From: Hyphomicrobium sp.
GTDB taxonomy: Bacteria; Pseudomonadota; Alphaproteobacteria; Rhizobiales; Hyphomicrobiaceae
Direction of reading: 5' to 3'
Assembly (NCBI RefSeq): GCF_019753045.1
Contig: NZ_JAIELN010000005.1
Location: forward strand, 186,001-250,000
Length of the DNA stretch: 64,000 nucleotides
Of this stretch, positions 38,493 through 48,652 are shown piece after piece (position 1 is the stretch's first letter; each line of letters opens with the position of its first letter). The position numbers and the translations under genes are program-made. The notes beneath the pieces are model-generated. The model searched no databases. It was not told where the DNA came from and was given only the letters and a program-made list of their open reading frames with translations.

Positions 38493-41400
38493 TCAGATTT
38501 TCAAAGCGATGAGATCCATCGAACTGCGATGGCGATCGCCGATGTCGTACTCGGCGAATTTGAAGCCTTGCGACTCGAGCAACTTGACGAGCCTCGCGCG
38601 CGTGAAGTGATGATAGCGCTCGATCTCAGCCCAATAGGGGTTTGTTCCCGTCGCATCGAGCGCTCGCCACACAATCGAATCCATGTTGAGCGATGAGATG
38701 AAAAGCGCGCCTCCGCGCTTCATCATCCTGTTGACGAGGCCGAGCGTTGTTGCCGGAAATGGCGTGCGGTCCAGGACGTCGACCATGCTGACGACGCTAA
38801 AGCGGTCCTCGGCGGCGAGGGATTCCAGATCGCGGTGCGCCTCGTATCCGAACTTTTTGAGCTTCGCGACGCTCTCTTCGCTTGCGTCAATTCCGGCCGG
38901 GGAAAATCCCCATTCTGCGGCCGTGAAAAGGAGCGACGCGTTGCCGAACCCGACGTCGAGCCAATCTCCTGACGGCACATGGCGCGCGACGCGGGCGACG
39001 ATTTTCGCCGAGATCTTGCGTTGATTTTCGGCGTCCTTTCCGACTTTCTGTTCGGTCCTGGCCGCCGGATAGACGATCTCGTGACCTTCCGGTGTCAGAT
39101 AGCCTTCGGTGAAGACGTGTGCACAGGATCCGCAACGACACCATTTCAGCATCGGCGGAAGCATCGAATTGTAAGCTGGGTCGTTCGTTATTCGCGCTTC
39201 ATTCGCGCGCGCAATCTCGTGACCTTCGCAAAGCGGGCAGGCATCGTAGATTGCCCGCGGACCTTGCGGCTTCGGCTTGATCGCTTGCACTGTCGGCGGA
39301 ACGCTCGTCTGTTCGACAACCGCAAAGGCCTGAGGGGCTTGGCCCAATCGCATGATTTCCACCATCTTCTCAAAGGATGCTTCGAGGTTGCGTGCATAGC
39401 GCGTGGAATCGAATAACGGCGCGGTATCTCTCATCGATATGAGCTTGCGCCGGATCCGGTCGAGCTCGCCCTTGTCGCGCGCGAGTTCAATCGCGAGGTC
39501 GGTGTAGGCATCGAGGTCGGTGGTGATCAGTTCGGGAAGTCCCATCGCGGAGAGGAGACTCCCGGCGACGCGTCCGGAAAACGTTTCGCCGAGGCACGTC
39601 AGAACAGGCAAGCCGACCCAGAGAGCGTCGCTCGTCGTCGTGTGCGCGTTACAAGGGAGCGCATCCAAGAAGAGATCGGCGAGGCGCTGCCGCGCGAGGT
39701 GCTTTGGAATCGACGTGCGGTTGGCAAAAACGAGACGACCCGGATCGACGCCGCGGCTGGTTGCCTCTCGCCTCAAATTGTTGGCGCAGGTCTCGTTCGG
39801 CACGAGCAGCCAAAGCACTGAGCCCGGCACCTGCCTGAGCACGTGCATCCAGACGTCGAACATCGTCGGATTGAGCTTGTAGCTGTTATTGAATGAACAG
39901 AATACGAAGGCATCCTCCGGCAACCCGCAATCGGCGCGCGTCACCGGCTCATCCGAGATCTTCCGCTGGCGGTCGTTCGGCTGATAGGTATTCGGAAGAT
40001 GGACGATTTTCTCCGAATAGTCCGGCTGGTGCTCCATCGGCGCGACGATGGCATCGGCAAGAATGTAATCGATGAAATCGGCGCCCATCGTCGCGGGATA
40101 TCCTAAGTAATTCACCTGGATCGGCGCGGGGCGATAGCTCGGAATTTCCGAGCGGGCGTCTTTCGTATATCCCTTGAGGTCAATGAGGATGTCGATCGCA
40201 TCGGCATTGATCACTGCCGCGGCATCGCGGCTCGTCATCTCGCCGATTTTTCTGACGTGCTCAAATGCCTTCAGCAGGCGCTGGCGCATCGCGCTGCCAT
40301 CTTCCGGGCTGAAGCAGTAGCCGAAGATCTCGAAACGGTCGTGGTCCAGCTTTTCCAAGACTTCGGCGAACAGCATGGCGGTTGCGTGCTCGAAGAAATC
40401 GTTGGAGAGAAAGCCGAGCCGAATTCGGCGGCCCCGTCCGAGACTGTTCTGATAGGATGCGAACCGAAGCTGCTGCGGAACGGCGATCGGCTTGATGTAG
40501 TTGCGGGCCGCTTTCAGTTGGTCGTCTCGCGTAGACCACAGCGAAATCAGCGGGAACGGCGAGATATGCATCGGCTTCGTTCGGAAGTTTTCGAGGCAAT
40601 AACTTCCCTCTTCGTCGACGCCGTACCAATCACATTGAAAATGGAGCAGGTTCAAATATTCGAACCGGTTGACGAAAGCCTCGGGCGCGCATTCGAGGCA
40701 TTTTCGGAAGGCTAAGTCCGCCTCTTCGTACCGCTCACATATTTTGTGCGTGATCGCGAGATTGTAATGCGCTTGCGCAGAAGTCGGGTCTAGCTTGATC
40801 GCGTGCTCGAGCGCCTGAACGGCGCCCGCTTCCATCTTCAAGGCGCGCAGCACGCCGCCGACGGCGGTGTATGCGTCAGCCCGTTGAGGATCGATCGCGA
40901 GGCCGGCCTGGTAACTTGCAAGGGCTTCCTCCAAATTGCCGCGTGCTTCGAGTGCAAGGGCAAGGTTGAAGACGTAGTCCGCATTATCCGGATTCGCCGC
41001 AACGGCGCGCCGGCAAAGTTCTATCGCTTCGTCGTACCGCCGGTCCTGGCGAAGAAACAAAGCGAGTTCGTCAAGGCGCTTCGCAAGCTCATCGCTGCTC
41101 TTCGATTCTGCTTCGATTTCCGCTGCAATCAACGCCACGGGGCGTGTCATCGCCGATATTCGGCGGTCGAGAACGCGTGCTTCCGCGAAGTCCGGATCGA
41201 GCTGGAGGGCCTGCCTGCAGCGCGCCGCCGCCGCTTCCGGCTGGCCGGACTTCAGCATCAGATTGCCGAGCCGCACGAGCACGGCGGGCTGATCGGGCTT
41301 CAGCTCGAGCGCTTTGACATAGGTCGATATCGCCTCGGTTTCGTTCTCAACCACCGTGAGGAGGTTGCCCAACACCGTGTGGACCTCAGCGTTACGAGGC

Positions 41401-41768
41401 TGCAAAGCGAGGCACTCGCGGCAGGCGGCGATTGCCTCATGGGACCGGCGCATTTCGCCGAGGATGATCGCGAGGTTGAGCCACGCCTCGTGGTAATTTG
41501 GCTGATTGGCGACGCTCTCGCGGATGTATTCGACCGCATCATGCGTTTCCTGCCGCTTATACGCGATGAGGCCCATGTGGTGCAGGCTTGGAGCATGGGT
41601 GGGCAGACGGGAGAGCACGCGCCGATGCGCAACTTCCGATTCGGCCAAGCGGCCGTTTTTGAGATGATCAACTGCCTGATGATAATCGCGTGCGATATCG
41701 GGCTCGCCGGTGCGTTGAGGAATGCTCCGTGACGTCGCCTGCGCAAGCCGCCGATCTCTTCGATTCAT
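38493..41768 (-). CDS. TPR - O-GlcNAc transferase-like (GT41/SPINDLY) - zinc ribbon - SAM methyltransferase fusion protein (1091 aa)
   Basis: TPR repeats; RIRLGFLSNDFFEHATAMLF, VNYLGYPATMGADFIDYILAD, FCSFNNSYKLNP, DALWVGLPVLTCLGETFSGRVAGSLL; CPLC...CRCGSC; DWLDVGFGNASLLFTAAEWG. Confidence 0.88.
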   Translation of the reverse strand: MNRRDRRLAQATSRSIPQRTGEPDIARDYHQAVDHLKNGRLAESEVAHRRVLSRLPTHAPSLHHMGLIAYKRQETHDAVEYIRESVANQPNYHEAWLNLAIILGEMRRSHEAIAACRECLALQPRNAEVHTVLGNLLTVVENETEAISTYVKALELKPDQPAVLVRLGNLMLKSGQPEAAAARCRQALQLDPDFAEARVLDRRISAMTRPVALIAAEIEAESKSSDELAKRLDELALFLRQDRRYDEAIELCRRAVAANPDNADYVFNLALALEARGNLEEALASYQAGLAIDPQRADAYTAVGGVLRALKMEAGAVQALEHAIKLDPTSAQAHYNLAITHKICERYEEADLAFRKCLECAPEAFVNRFEYLNLLHFQCDWYGVDEEGSYCLENFRTKPMHISPFPLISLWSTRDDQLKAARNYIKPIAVPQQLRFASYQNSLGRGRRIRLGFLSNDFFEHATAMLFAEVLEKLDHDRFEIFGYCFSPEDGSAMRQRLLKAFEHVRKIGEMTSRDAAAVINADAIDILIDLKGYTKDARSEIPSYRPAPIQVNYLGYPATMGADFIDYILADAIVAPMEHQPDYSEKIVHLPNTYQPNDRQRKISDEPVTRADCGLPEDAFVFCSFNNSYKLNPTMFDVWMHVLRQVPGSVLWLLVPNETCANNLRREATSRGVDPGRLVFANRTSIPKHLARQRLADLFLDALPCNAHTTTSDALWVGLPVLTCLGETFSGRVAGSLLSAMGLPELITTDLDAYTDLAIELARDKGELDRIRRKLISMRDTAPLFDSTRYARNLEASFEKMVEIMRLGQAPQAFAVVEQTSVPPTVQAIKPKPQGPRAIYDACPLCEGHEIARANEARITNDPAYNSMLPPMLKWCRCGSCAHVFTEGYLTPEGHEIVYPAARTEQKVGKDAENQRKISAKIVARVARHVPSGDWLDVGFGNASLLFTAAEWGFSPAGIDASEESVAKLKKFGYEAHRDLESLAAEDRFSVVSMVDVLDRTPFPATTLGLVNRMMKRGGALFISSLNMDSIVWRALDATGTNPYWAEIERYHHFTRARLVKLLESQGFKFAEYDIGDRHRSSMDLIALKI

Positions 41769-41796
41769 GTCGCAGTCCCGATTCGCGTTCGCCGAT

Positions 41797-41829
41797 GAAA
41801 AAACGCCGGAGTCTGTTCTGACTCCGGCG
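41797..41829 (-). terminator. Rho-independent terminator after RND efflux permease
   Basis: CGCCGGAGTC-TGTTCT-GACTCCGGCG with AAAAAA on the + strand side (T tract in minus-strand transcript). Confidence 0.85.
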
Positions 41830-41870
41830 TCCTGTGCGAGGCTTGCGGGTACCCGAAAGGCGGCTTGCGC

Positions 41871-44800
41871 CTACTCGGCCGGATGAAGCGGCGTCTCGTG
41901 AGATGGTGCCCGAGACCTGCGGCCGAGATCGGACAGCCAGCGGCACACCACATAGAAGACGGGCGTGAAGATCAGGCCGAAGAAGGTTACGCCGATCATG
42001 CCCGCGAATACGGCGGTTCCGAGCGCTTGACGCAGCTCGGCACCGGCGCCGACCGCCCAAACCAACGGCACCACGCCGAGGATGAACGCCAGCGACGTCA
42101 TGATGATCGGTCGCATTCTCAACCGGGCCGCTTCGGTCGCGGCCTCGAATCGGGATTTGCCCTGAGCTTCGAGTTGCTCCGCAAACTCCACAATCAGAAT
42201 AGCGTTTTTCGCCGCTAGACCTATGAGAACGATGAAGCCAACCTGGGTCAGGATGTTGTTGTCCATTCCCCGGAGGATGACGCCCGAGATCGATGCGATG
42301 AGGCTCATCGGGACGATCAGGATGACCGCGAGCGGCAACGTCAGGCTTTCGAACTGTGCGGCAAGGACGAGGAACACGAACAGGACGCCCAGAGCGAAGG
42401 CAAAGATTGCCGTGTTGCCGGCGCGGATCTGCTGATAGGCGAGATCGGTCCATTCATAGCTGAAGCCAGGCGGGAGCGTCTCGGCCGCCAGCTTCTGCAT
42501 GATGTCGATCGCCTGCCCCTGCGAGTATCCGGGAGCAGCAGAACCATCGAGTTCGGCTGCCGGATAAAGGTTGTAGCGGGGAACGCGCGCCGGGCCTGAA
42601 ATATCGCTCACGGTCGTGAACGAGCCGAGCGGGACGGCATCGCCGTTCGAATTGCGCACGCGAATGCTCAGCGCATCTTTTGGCGTCAAACGAAATTCAC
42701 CGTCGGACTGCGCCGTCACGCGGAAGGTGCGGCCGAGGAGGTTGAAGTCGTTGACGTAGATCGAGCCGAGGTACGTTTGCAGCGCGGCAAAGACTTCAGG
42801 GACGCGGATGCCGAGCATCTGCGCCTTGACGCGATCGATGTCGAGATAGAGCTGAGGCGTCGACGTCTCGAAGAGCGAGAACACCTGCCGCACGCCCGTC
42901 GTCTGAGCCGCCTTGCCCATCATCGCATTGACAGCCGCCTGCAACGCAGCCGAGCCGGCACCCGATCGATCCTCCACCATCATGCGGAAGCCGCCGGAGC
43001 TGCCAAGACCGCGGACGGGGGGCGGCGCAACGACAAGCACCATAGCTTCCTGGATCTCAGAAAATTTCTTGAGGAGCGCACCCTGAATAGCTTTCGCCGA
43101 CATGTTCGGATCTTTGGCGCGCTCTTCGAAGGGCTTCAGCGTGACGAAAACCGCGCCAGCGTTCGAGGCATTGACGCGCGTCGCACCGGAGAAGCCCACG
43201 ATATTGACGGCGTGAGCAACGCCCGGAACGGTGAGCGCAAGTTCGACGGCCCGCTTGTTGACCTCGTTGGTACGAGCCAAAGAAGCGGCAGGCGGAAGCT
43301 GGGTGATCGTGATCAGATAGCCGCCGTCCTGGTCGGGGATGAAGCCGACCGGAGTTTTGCGGAACTCGTTCAATCCGAATGCGATGAGGCCCGCGTATAG
43401 CACCAGCATCAGGATGGAGAACCGGACGGCGCGTCCAGCCAGCCATCCATAGCCGTGGGAAAGCCTATCGAAGCTCCAGTTGAACGCATTGAAGAACGCG
43501 CGGATGGGCCACGTGAGGGGGCTATGGCGATGCTCGGTCGAATGGGGCTTCAAGAGCATGGCGCAGAGCGCGGGCGACAGGGTCAACGACACGATCAGCG
43601 AAATCACCGTCGCGCCCGCGATCGTCAGCGCGAACTGACGATAGAACTGGCCCGAGATGCCGGTGATGAATGCCGATGGAACGAACACCGCACTCAAAAC
43701 GAGCGCGATGGCGATGAGCGCCGTGCCCACCTCCTCCATGGTCCGGTAGGAGGCTTCTCGGGGACTCATCCCGTTTGCCATGTTGCGTTCGACGTTTTCG
43801 ACCACGACGATCGCGTCGTCGACGACGATGCCGATCGCCAGCACGAGCCCGAAGAGCGACAGGTTGTTCAGCGAGAAGCCGAACATCTGCATCAGGAAGA
43901 AAGTGCCGATGAGCGAAACGGGGATGGCCACGATCGGGATGATCGCCGCGCGCCATGTTTGCAGGAAGAGGAGGACGACGATCACCACCAGAACGACGGC
44001 TTCGAGTATGGTGTCAATGACGGCGTCGACCGACTGCTGAATGAAGTCAGTCGGGTTGTAGACGATGGTGTACTCGAGCCCCGGCGGGAAGCTCTTCGAC
44101 ATCTCCGCCATGGCTTCTTTGATGTTCTTCGCCGTTTCGATGGCGTTCGAACCGGGCAGCTGGAAGACGCCGAGACCGACCGCCGCCTGCTTATCGAGAT
44201 ACGAGTTGATGCTGTAATCGAGCGCCGCCAGTTCGACTCTCGCGACGTCCTTCACCCGGACGACGGAGTTGGCGTTTTGCTTGACGACGATATTTCCGAA
44301 ATCATTCGGATCTATCAGGCGACCTTGCGTTTGCACCGTGATCTGGAATGCGCCAGGCTTTTCGAGCGGCGGCTGATTGAGCACGCCGGCGGCCACCTGG
44401 ACGTTCTGTCCCTGCAGCGCGGTCACGACGTCGCTTGCCGTCAGCGCCAGCGATTGCAGGCGGTCGGGATCAAGCCAGACGCGCATCGAGTAATCGCGTC
44501 CGCCGAATACCGTGATCGAGCCTACGCCCTGCACTCGGGTGAGCGCATCGACGATGTTCACGCTCGCGTAGTTCGAAATGAAAAGCGTATCGCGTGAATT
44601 GTCGGGCGACAGCAGATGCACGACCATCATGAGGTCGGGCGACGCCTTCGCAACGGTGACGCCGATGTTGCGCACGTCGGCCGGCAATCTCGGCAGTGCG
44701 ATGGAGACGCGGTTCTGCACCTGAACCTGCGCAATATCGAGATTGGTGCCGATATCGAAGGTGACCGAAATCGAGAAGCGGCCGTCATTCGTCGAGTTCG

Positions 44801-45044
44801 ACGATATGAAGAGCATGTGCTCGACGCCGTTGATCTGCTGCTCGAGCGGCGTTGCGACCGTCGCCGCGACGACCTCGGCGCTGGCGCCCGGATATTGCCC
44901 CGTGATGTTCACCACCGGCGGCGCGATTTCCGGATACTGCGCGATCGGCAATCGGCTGACGGATACCAGGCCGATGATGACGAACACGACGGAAATGACG
45001 GCCGCGAAGATCGGGCGGTCGATGAAGAAGTGCGATATGCGCAT
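41871..45044 (-). CDS. RND efflux transporter permease (HAE1/AcrB-like)
   Basis: MRISHFFIDRPIFAAVISVVFVIIGLVSVSRLPIAQYPEIAPPVV, VLAIGIVVDDAIVVVENVERNM, GLAAKNAILIVEFAEQL. Confidence 0.96.
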   Translation of the reverse strand: MRISHFFIDRPIFAAVISVVFVIIGLVSVSRLPIAQYPEIAPPVVNITGQYPGASAEVVAATVATPLEQQINGVEHMLFISSNSTNDGRFSISVTFDIGTNLDIAQVQVQNRVSIALPRLPADVRNIGVTVAKASPDLMMVVHLLSPDNSRDTLFISNYASVNIVDALTRVQGVGSITVFGGRDYSMRVWLDPDRLQSLALTASDVVTALQGQNVQVAAGVLNQPPLEKPGAFQITVQTQGRLIDPNDFGNIVVKQNANSVVRVKDVARVELAALDYSINSYLDKQAAVGLGVFQLPGSNAIETAKNIKEAMAEMSKSFPPGLEYTIVYNPTDFIQQSVDAVIDTILEAVVLVVIVVLLFLQTWRAAIIPIVAIPVSLIGTFFLMQMFGFSLNNLSLFGLVLAIGIVVDDAIVVVENVERNMANGMSPREASYRTMEEVGTALIAIALVLSAVFVPSAFITGISGQFYRQFALTIAGATVISLIVSLTLSPALCAMLLKPHSTEHRHSPLTWPIRAFFNAFNWSFDRLSHGYGWLAGRAVRFSILMLVLYAGLIAFGLNEFRKTPVGFIPDQDGGYLITITQLPPAASLARTNEVNKRAVELALTVPGVAHAVNIVGFSGATRVNASNAGAVFVTLKPFEERAKDPNMSAKAIQGALLKKFSEIQEAMVLVVAPPPVRGLGSSGGFRMMVEDRSGAGSAALQAAVNAMMGKAAQTTGVRQVFSLFETSTPQLYLDIDRVKAQMLGIRVPEVFAALQTYLGSIYVNDFNLLGRTFRVTAQSDGEFRLTPKDALSIRVRNSNGDAVPLGSFTTVSDISGPARVPRYNLYPAAELDGSAAPGYSQGQAIDIMQKLAAETLPPGFSYEWTDLAYQQIRAGNTAIFAFALGVLFVFLVLAAQFESLTLPLAVILIVPMSLIASISGVILRGMDNNILTQVGFIVLIGLAAKNAILIVEFAEQLEAQGKSRFEAATEAARLRMRPIIMTSLAFILGVVPLVWAVGAGAELRQALGTAVFAGMIGVTFFGLIFTPVFYVVCRWLSDLGRRSRAPSHETPLHPAE

Positions 45045-45059
45045 TGGACGGGCCGTTCT

Positions 45060-46268
45060 TTATTGGGTCCGGACCGTCTGGTCCTTCGGATTGGAAGCGT
45101 CGGCGGCTGCCTGCTGCGGCGTGACTTTCGCGCCGGGTCGGATGCGCATCAGGCCGTTCACGATGACCGTGTCGTCAGGCGAAAGGCCCGTCGTCACGAC
45201 GCGCAGCCCATCGACCAACGGTCCAAGCGTGACGTATTTCGGTGTCGCGACATTGTCGCTGCCGACGGCATAGACGAACTTCCTGACCTGCTCGGTGCCG
45301 ATGGCGGCATCGGGAACGAGCAGCGCCTCCGCCGGTTCAGAAGCCGCAATCCGGATGCGGCCGAACATGCCCGGCGTGAGGCGTCCGTCAGCATTCTTGA
45401 AGACCGCGCGGCCGCGGATCGTGCCGGACGATTTATCGATCGCGTTGTCGATAAAGTCGATGTGTCCGTCGTGGACGAAGTCCTTTTCATCGATCAGCTT
45501 CAGTTGAGCTGGCATGTCCAAGGCACCGCCTTTGCTGTCGGTTGTCTTCGCCGACGCAGCCTTGAGGTAGCGGAGGTATGAGGCCTCATCCATCGTGAAC
45601 TCGAAGCGGATCGGATCGACCGAGGCGATCGTCGCGAGCAGCGTCGTGTTTCCGGTCGTTCCGCCGGTGACGAGGTTTCCGACCGATACGCGGCGATCGC
45701 CTATTTTGCCGTCGATCGGAGCGACAAGCTCCGTGAACTCCAAATCGAGAGTCATCTGCCTCGACGCTGCCTGCTGAGCGGTCAAATCCGCTTCTGCCAC
45801 GCGCTTCGCCTGAAGGCGCTGATCGAGCGACTGCTGCGTGATCGTTGTTCCGCGGACCAGACTTTCACCGCGCTCCAAATCGGACTGTGCGAAGGCGACC
45901 TTCGCCTCCGCTTGCGCGATGGATGCTTTCGCCTGATCAACCGATGCCTGGAATGGACGGCGGTCGATGGTGAAGAGCGGATCGCCGGCCTTGATCATCT
46001 GGCCGTCGGTGAAGTGGATCTTGTCGAGGTAACCCGAAACGCGCGCCCGCACTTCGACGAAGTCGACGGGGACGAATCGCCCGACGTATTCATCGTAGTC
46101 GGCGACGATCTTCTTCGTGGGCTTGGCCACGGTGACCTGCGGCGGTGGCGGAGGCGCCGCTTGAGCTGCGGTTTTCTCTTCGCTGCATGCCGAAAGTCCC
46201 GCTGATAAAGTCAGCAGAACCGCAGCGATTGAGGCGGACCGTTGGAACACGGGTTCTGTCTCCGTCAT
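45060..46268 (-). CDS. RND efflux periplasmic adaptor subunit (lipoprotein-like)
   Basis: LTLSAGLSACSEEK, VEVRARVSGYLDKIHFTDGQMIKAGDPLFTIDRRPF, APIDGKIGDRRVSVGNLV. Confidence 0.94.
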   Translation of the reverse strand: MTETEPVFQRSASIAAVLLTLSAGLSACSEEKTAAQAAPPPPPQVTVAKPTKKIVADYDEYVGRFVPVDFVEVRARVSGYLDKIHFTDGQMIKAGDPLFTIDRRPFQASVDQAKASIAQAEAKVAFAQSDLERGESLVRGTTITQQSLDQRLQAKRVAEADLTAQQAASRQMTLDLEFTELVAPIDGKIGDRRVSVGNLVTGGTTGNTTLLATIASVDPIRFEFTMDEASYLRYLKAASAKTTDSKGGALDMPAQLKLIDEKDFVHDGHIDFIDNAIDKSSGTIRGRAVFKNADGRLTPGMFGRIRIAASEPAEALLVPDAAIGTEQVRKFVYAVGSDNVATPKYVTLGPLVDGLRVVTTGLSPDDTVIVNGLMRIRPGAKVTPQQAAADASNPKDQTVRTQ

Positions 46269-46459
46269 GTAGATTTGAAATCGACGCACGAGGGAACCGG
46301 TTGCGTTCCATATCGAGCGCCAGCGTCTAATCGCGCCGAGCGTCGCCGCGTTCGGCCCGTGTGAATTTTCCTTCTGACCCCACCGCGAACGGGCGCACGG
46401 CATTCGTTCCGCGCGCGTTAAGTACCGAGTGACAGAGATGACAGAGTCATGTTACCCGG

Positions 46460-46492
46460 TACCGATCGGTAACATACAGCTACCGATCGGTA
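46460..46492. promoter_or_regulatory. Twin palindromic operator, probable TetR-regulator sites
   Basis: Two perfect 12-bp palindromes TACCGATCGGTA at 46460-46471 and 46481-46492, 21 bp centre to centre, in the divergent intergenic region. Confidence 0.75.
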
Positions 46493-46511
46493 ACATTCTC
46501 GTCAAGGGCGC

Positions 46512-47150
46512 ATGAGCATTGCGCAGGAGAAAGATTTGCGCAGCGTTGGCGGATCAGAAGCAGTCGCCGAGGGGCAATTTGCCGCCAAGTCACCACGAGA
46601 GCGAATTCTGATCGCAGCTCGCGATCTTTTCTACCGGCACGGCGTGTATGCCGTCGGCGTGGAGGCAATCGCCGAGGCCGCGCTTACAAACAAGATGACA
46701 TTGTACCGTCACTTCAAATCGAAGGACGAATTGATTGTCACATACGTCCAACAGCTCGCCGATGAAGGCGATGACGTTCTCAATCGCATTCTGGCCGAGA
46801 ATGTAGATAGCCCCCAAAAACAAGTCGATGCCTGGGTCGATTTTGTCGAAGACGTGCTGACGAACAAGCTCGAACGCGGCTGCGCGCTGGCGAATGCCGC
46901 CGTCGAACTCGATACCGGCCACCCGGCCCGCGCCGTGATCGAAGCCTACAAACAGCGTAAGCATGACCGCCTCGTCGGGCTCTTCCGCGCCGCCCGATAT
47001 CGCGACCCCGGTTTGCTCGCCGATGAAGTCTTTCTTCTGTTCGAAGGCGCGCGGATCAGCATTCAATGCGGCGGCAAGGGTCCGGCGTCACGCGTCGTCG
47101 GGATGCTGCGCGGACTGCTCTCGTCGCGGCCGAGGTTGGTCGAGGCCTAA
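46512..47150 (+). CDS. TetR/AcrR family transcriptional regulator, divergent to RND operon
   Basis: RERILIAARDLFYRHGVYAVGVEAIAEAALTNKMTLYRHFKSKDELIV. Confidence 0.93.
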   Translation: MSIAQEKDLRSVGGSEAVAEGQFAAKSPRERILIAARDLFYRHGVYAVGVEAIAEAALTNKMTLYRHFKSKDELIVTYVQQLADEGDDVLNRILAENVDSPQKQVDAWVDFVEDVLTNKLERGCALANAAVELDTGHPARAVIEAYKQRKHDRLVGLFRAARYRDPGLLADEVFLLFEGARISIQCGGKGPASRVVGMLRGLLSSRPRLVEA

Positions 47151-47308
47151 TCGTTTTCGTGACGAAAGCGCGGCTCCCGTGGAACTGCCTAGGTACTAGG
47201 CGTTCAGCACAAGCAGCTGGCAACGCAATCACCCGCACCCGAAGATTTCCTGCGTTTTTCCTGCAAAAAAGCCTTGGCACGCCCCGTGCAGAGCATGGCG
47301 CATAACGC

Positions 47309-47407
47309 CTCTAGGGTTCCGGCTTCACAAGCGTCAGGTCCGAGAGAGGCTCTCCCGCTTCGCGCGACGCGAGGCGGAGCCACGGCGGGATAAAAGCCCG
47401 GGAGACC
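47309..47407 (+). ncRNA. Guanidine-I (ykkC) riboswitch-like leader
   Basis: CCTCTAGGGTTCCGGC...GGTCCGAGAGAGG...CCACGGCGGGATAAAAGCCCGGGAGA matches conserved blocks remembered for ykkC class I. Confidence 0.88.
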
Positions 47408-47548
47408 TACACCGCGAGTTGCTCCGGCGCTCGAACGGACAGGCCTCCCTCCGCGCGCTCGTCTCCGCGCTCATCCGAGGTCTTCCGCTCCTGTCCCGAA
47501 GTTCCTTGCGGCCTCACTGAGTGGTCAGCACAAGGACAGGGGTTGGCG

Positions 47549-48613
47549 ATGCGCTTTTCCGTCAAGCAAATTTTGAAGGCCGCGATTGGTCTCGCGGCCG
47601 TGACAGGGTTTGCCCTGTCGCCTGCAAATGCCGCCGAGAAGAAAGACTTCAAAGTCGCCTGGTCGATTTATGTCGGCTGGATGCCTTGGGGCTATGCGGC
47701 CGATTCCGGCATCGTGAAAAAATGGGCCGACAAATACGGCATCAACATCGAAGTCAAACAGTTCAACGATTACGTCGAATCCATCAACCAGTATACGGCG
47801 GGCTCGTTCGACGCGGTCACCGTGACGAACATGGATGCGCTCTCCATTCCGGCTGCCGGCGGCGTCGACACCACGGCCGTGATCGTCGGCGACTTCTCGA
47901 ACGGCAACGACGCCGTCATCCTGAAGAACAAAGACAAGCTCGCGGACATCAAGGGCCAGAACGTCAATCTCGTCGAGTTCTCGGTTTCGCACTACCTGCT
48001 GGCGCGCGGTCTTGAAAGCGTCGGGCTCGCCGAGAAGGACCTGAAAGTCGTCAACACGTCCGACGCCGATATGGCGGCCGCTTACAAGACACCCGACGTC
48101 ACGTCGGTCGTCACTTGGAAGCCCATCGTTTCGACGATCCTTGAATCTCCCGACGCAAAGAAGGTCTTCGACAGCTCGCAAATTCCGGGCGAGATCATTG
48201 ACCTCATGGTCGTCAACACGGCCGTGCTGAAAGACAATCCCAAATTCGCGAAGGCACTCGCAGGTATCTGGTACGAGACGCTTGCGACGCTGAAGGACGG
48301 TACGGCTTCGAAGGAGGCCATGGCCAAGGCTTCAGGCACCGACGTCAAAGGCTTCGACGAACAGCTTGCAACGACGAAGCTGTTTTCAGATCCGAAAGAC
48401 GCCGTGGCGTTTGCCACCGGCAAAGATCTGAAGACGACGACCGAACGCGTCTCCAAATTCCTGTTCGAGAAATCCCTGCTCGGCAAGGACGCGAAGTCCG
48501 ACGGCGCGATCGGCGTCGAGTTCCCCGACAAAACGGTCTTCGGCGACAAGGCGAACGTCAAGTTCCGCTACGACGCGACGTTCATGAAAGAGGCGGAAGA
48601 CGGCAAGCTTTAA
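47549..48613 (+). CDS. ABC transporter substrate-binding protein (urea-carboxylase-associated type; probable guanidine uptake)
   Basis: Signal peptide; FKVAWSIYVGWMPWGYAADSGIVKKWADKYGINIEVKQFNDYVESINQYTAGSFDAVTVTNMDAL. Confidence 0.88.
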   Translation: MRFSVKQILKAAIGLAAVTGFALSPANAAEKKDFKVAWSIYVGWMPWGYAADSGIVKKWADKYGINIEVKQFNDYVESINQYTAGSFDAVTVTNMDALSIPAAGGVDTTAVIVGDFSNGNDAVILKNKDKLADIKGQNVNLVEFSVSHYLLARGLESVGLAEKDLKVVNTSDADMAAAYKTPDVTSVVTWKPIVSTILESPDAKKVFDSSQIPGEIIDLMVVNTAVLKDNPKFAKALAGIWYETLATLKDGTASKEAMAKASGTDVKGFDEQLATTKLFSDPKDAVAFATGKDLKTTTERVSKFLFEKSLLGKDAKSDGAIGVEFPDKTVFGDKANVKFRYDATFMKEAEDGKL

Positions 48614-48652
48614 GCGCCGTTTTCTCGTAACGCACCGAAGGAAGGCGACCGC

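Noticed and set aside
43455-44597. 380-aa plus-strand ORF and neighbouring 44616..45581
   Set aside because: Antisense to the RND permease and adaptor; His/Asp/Arg-rich shadow translation.
47275-47291. Candidate sigma-54 promoter TGGCACCGCCCCGTGCA before the riboswitch
   Set aside because: GG and GC are separated by 11 nt rather than the required 10, and the -12 block is TGCA not TTGC[AT].
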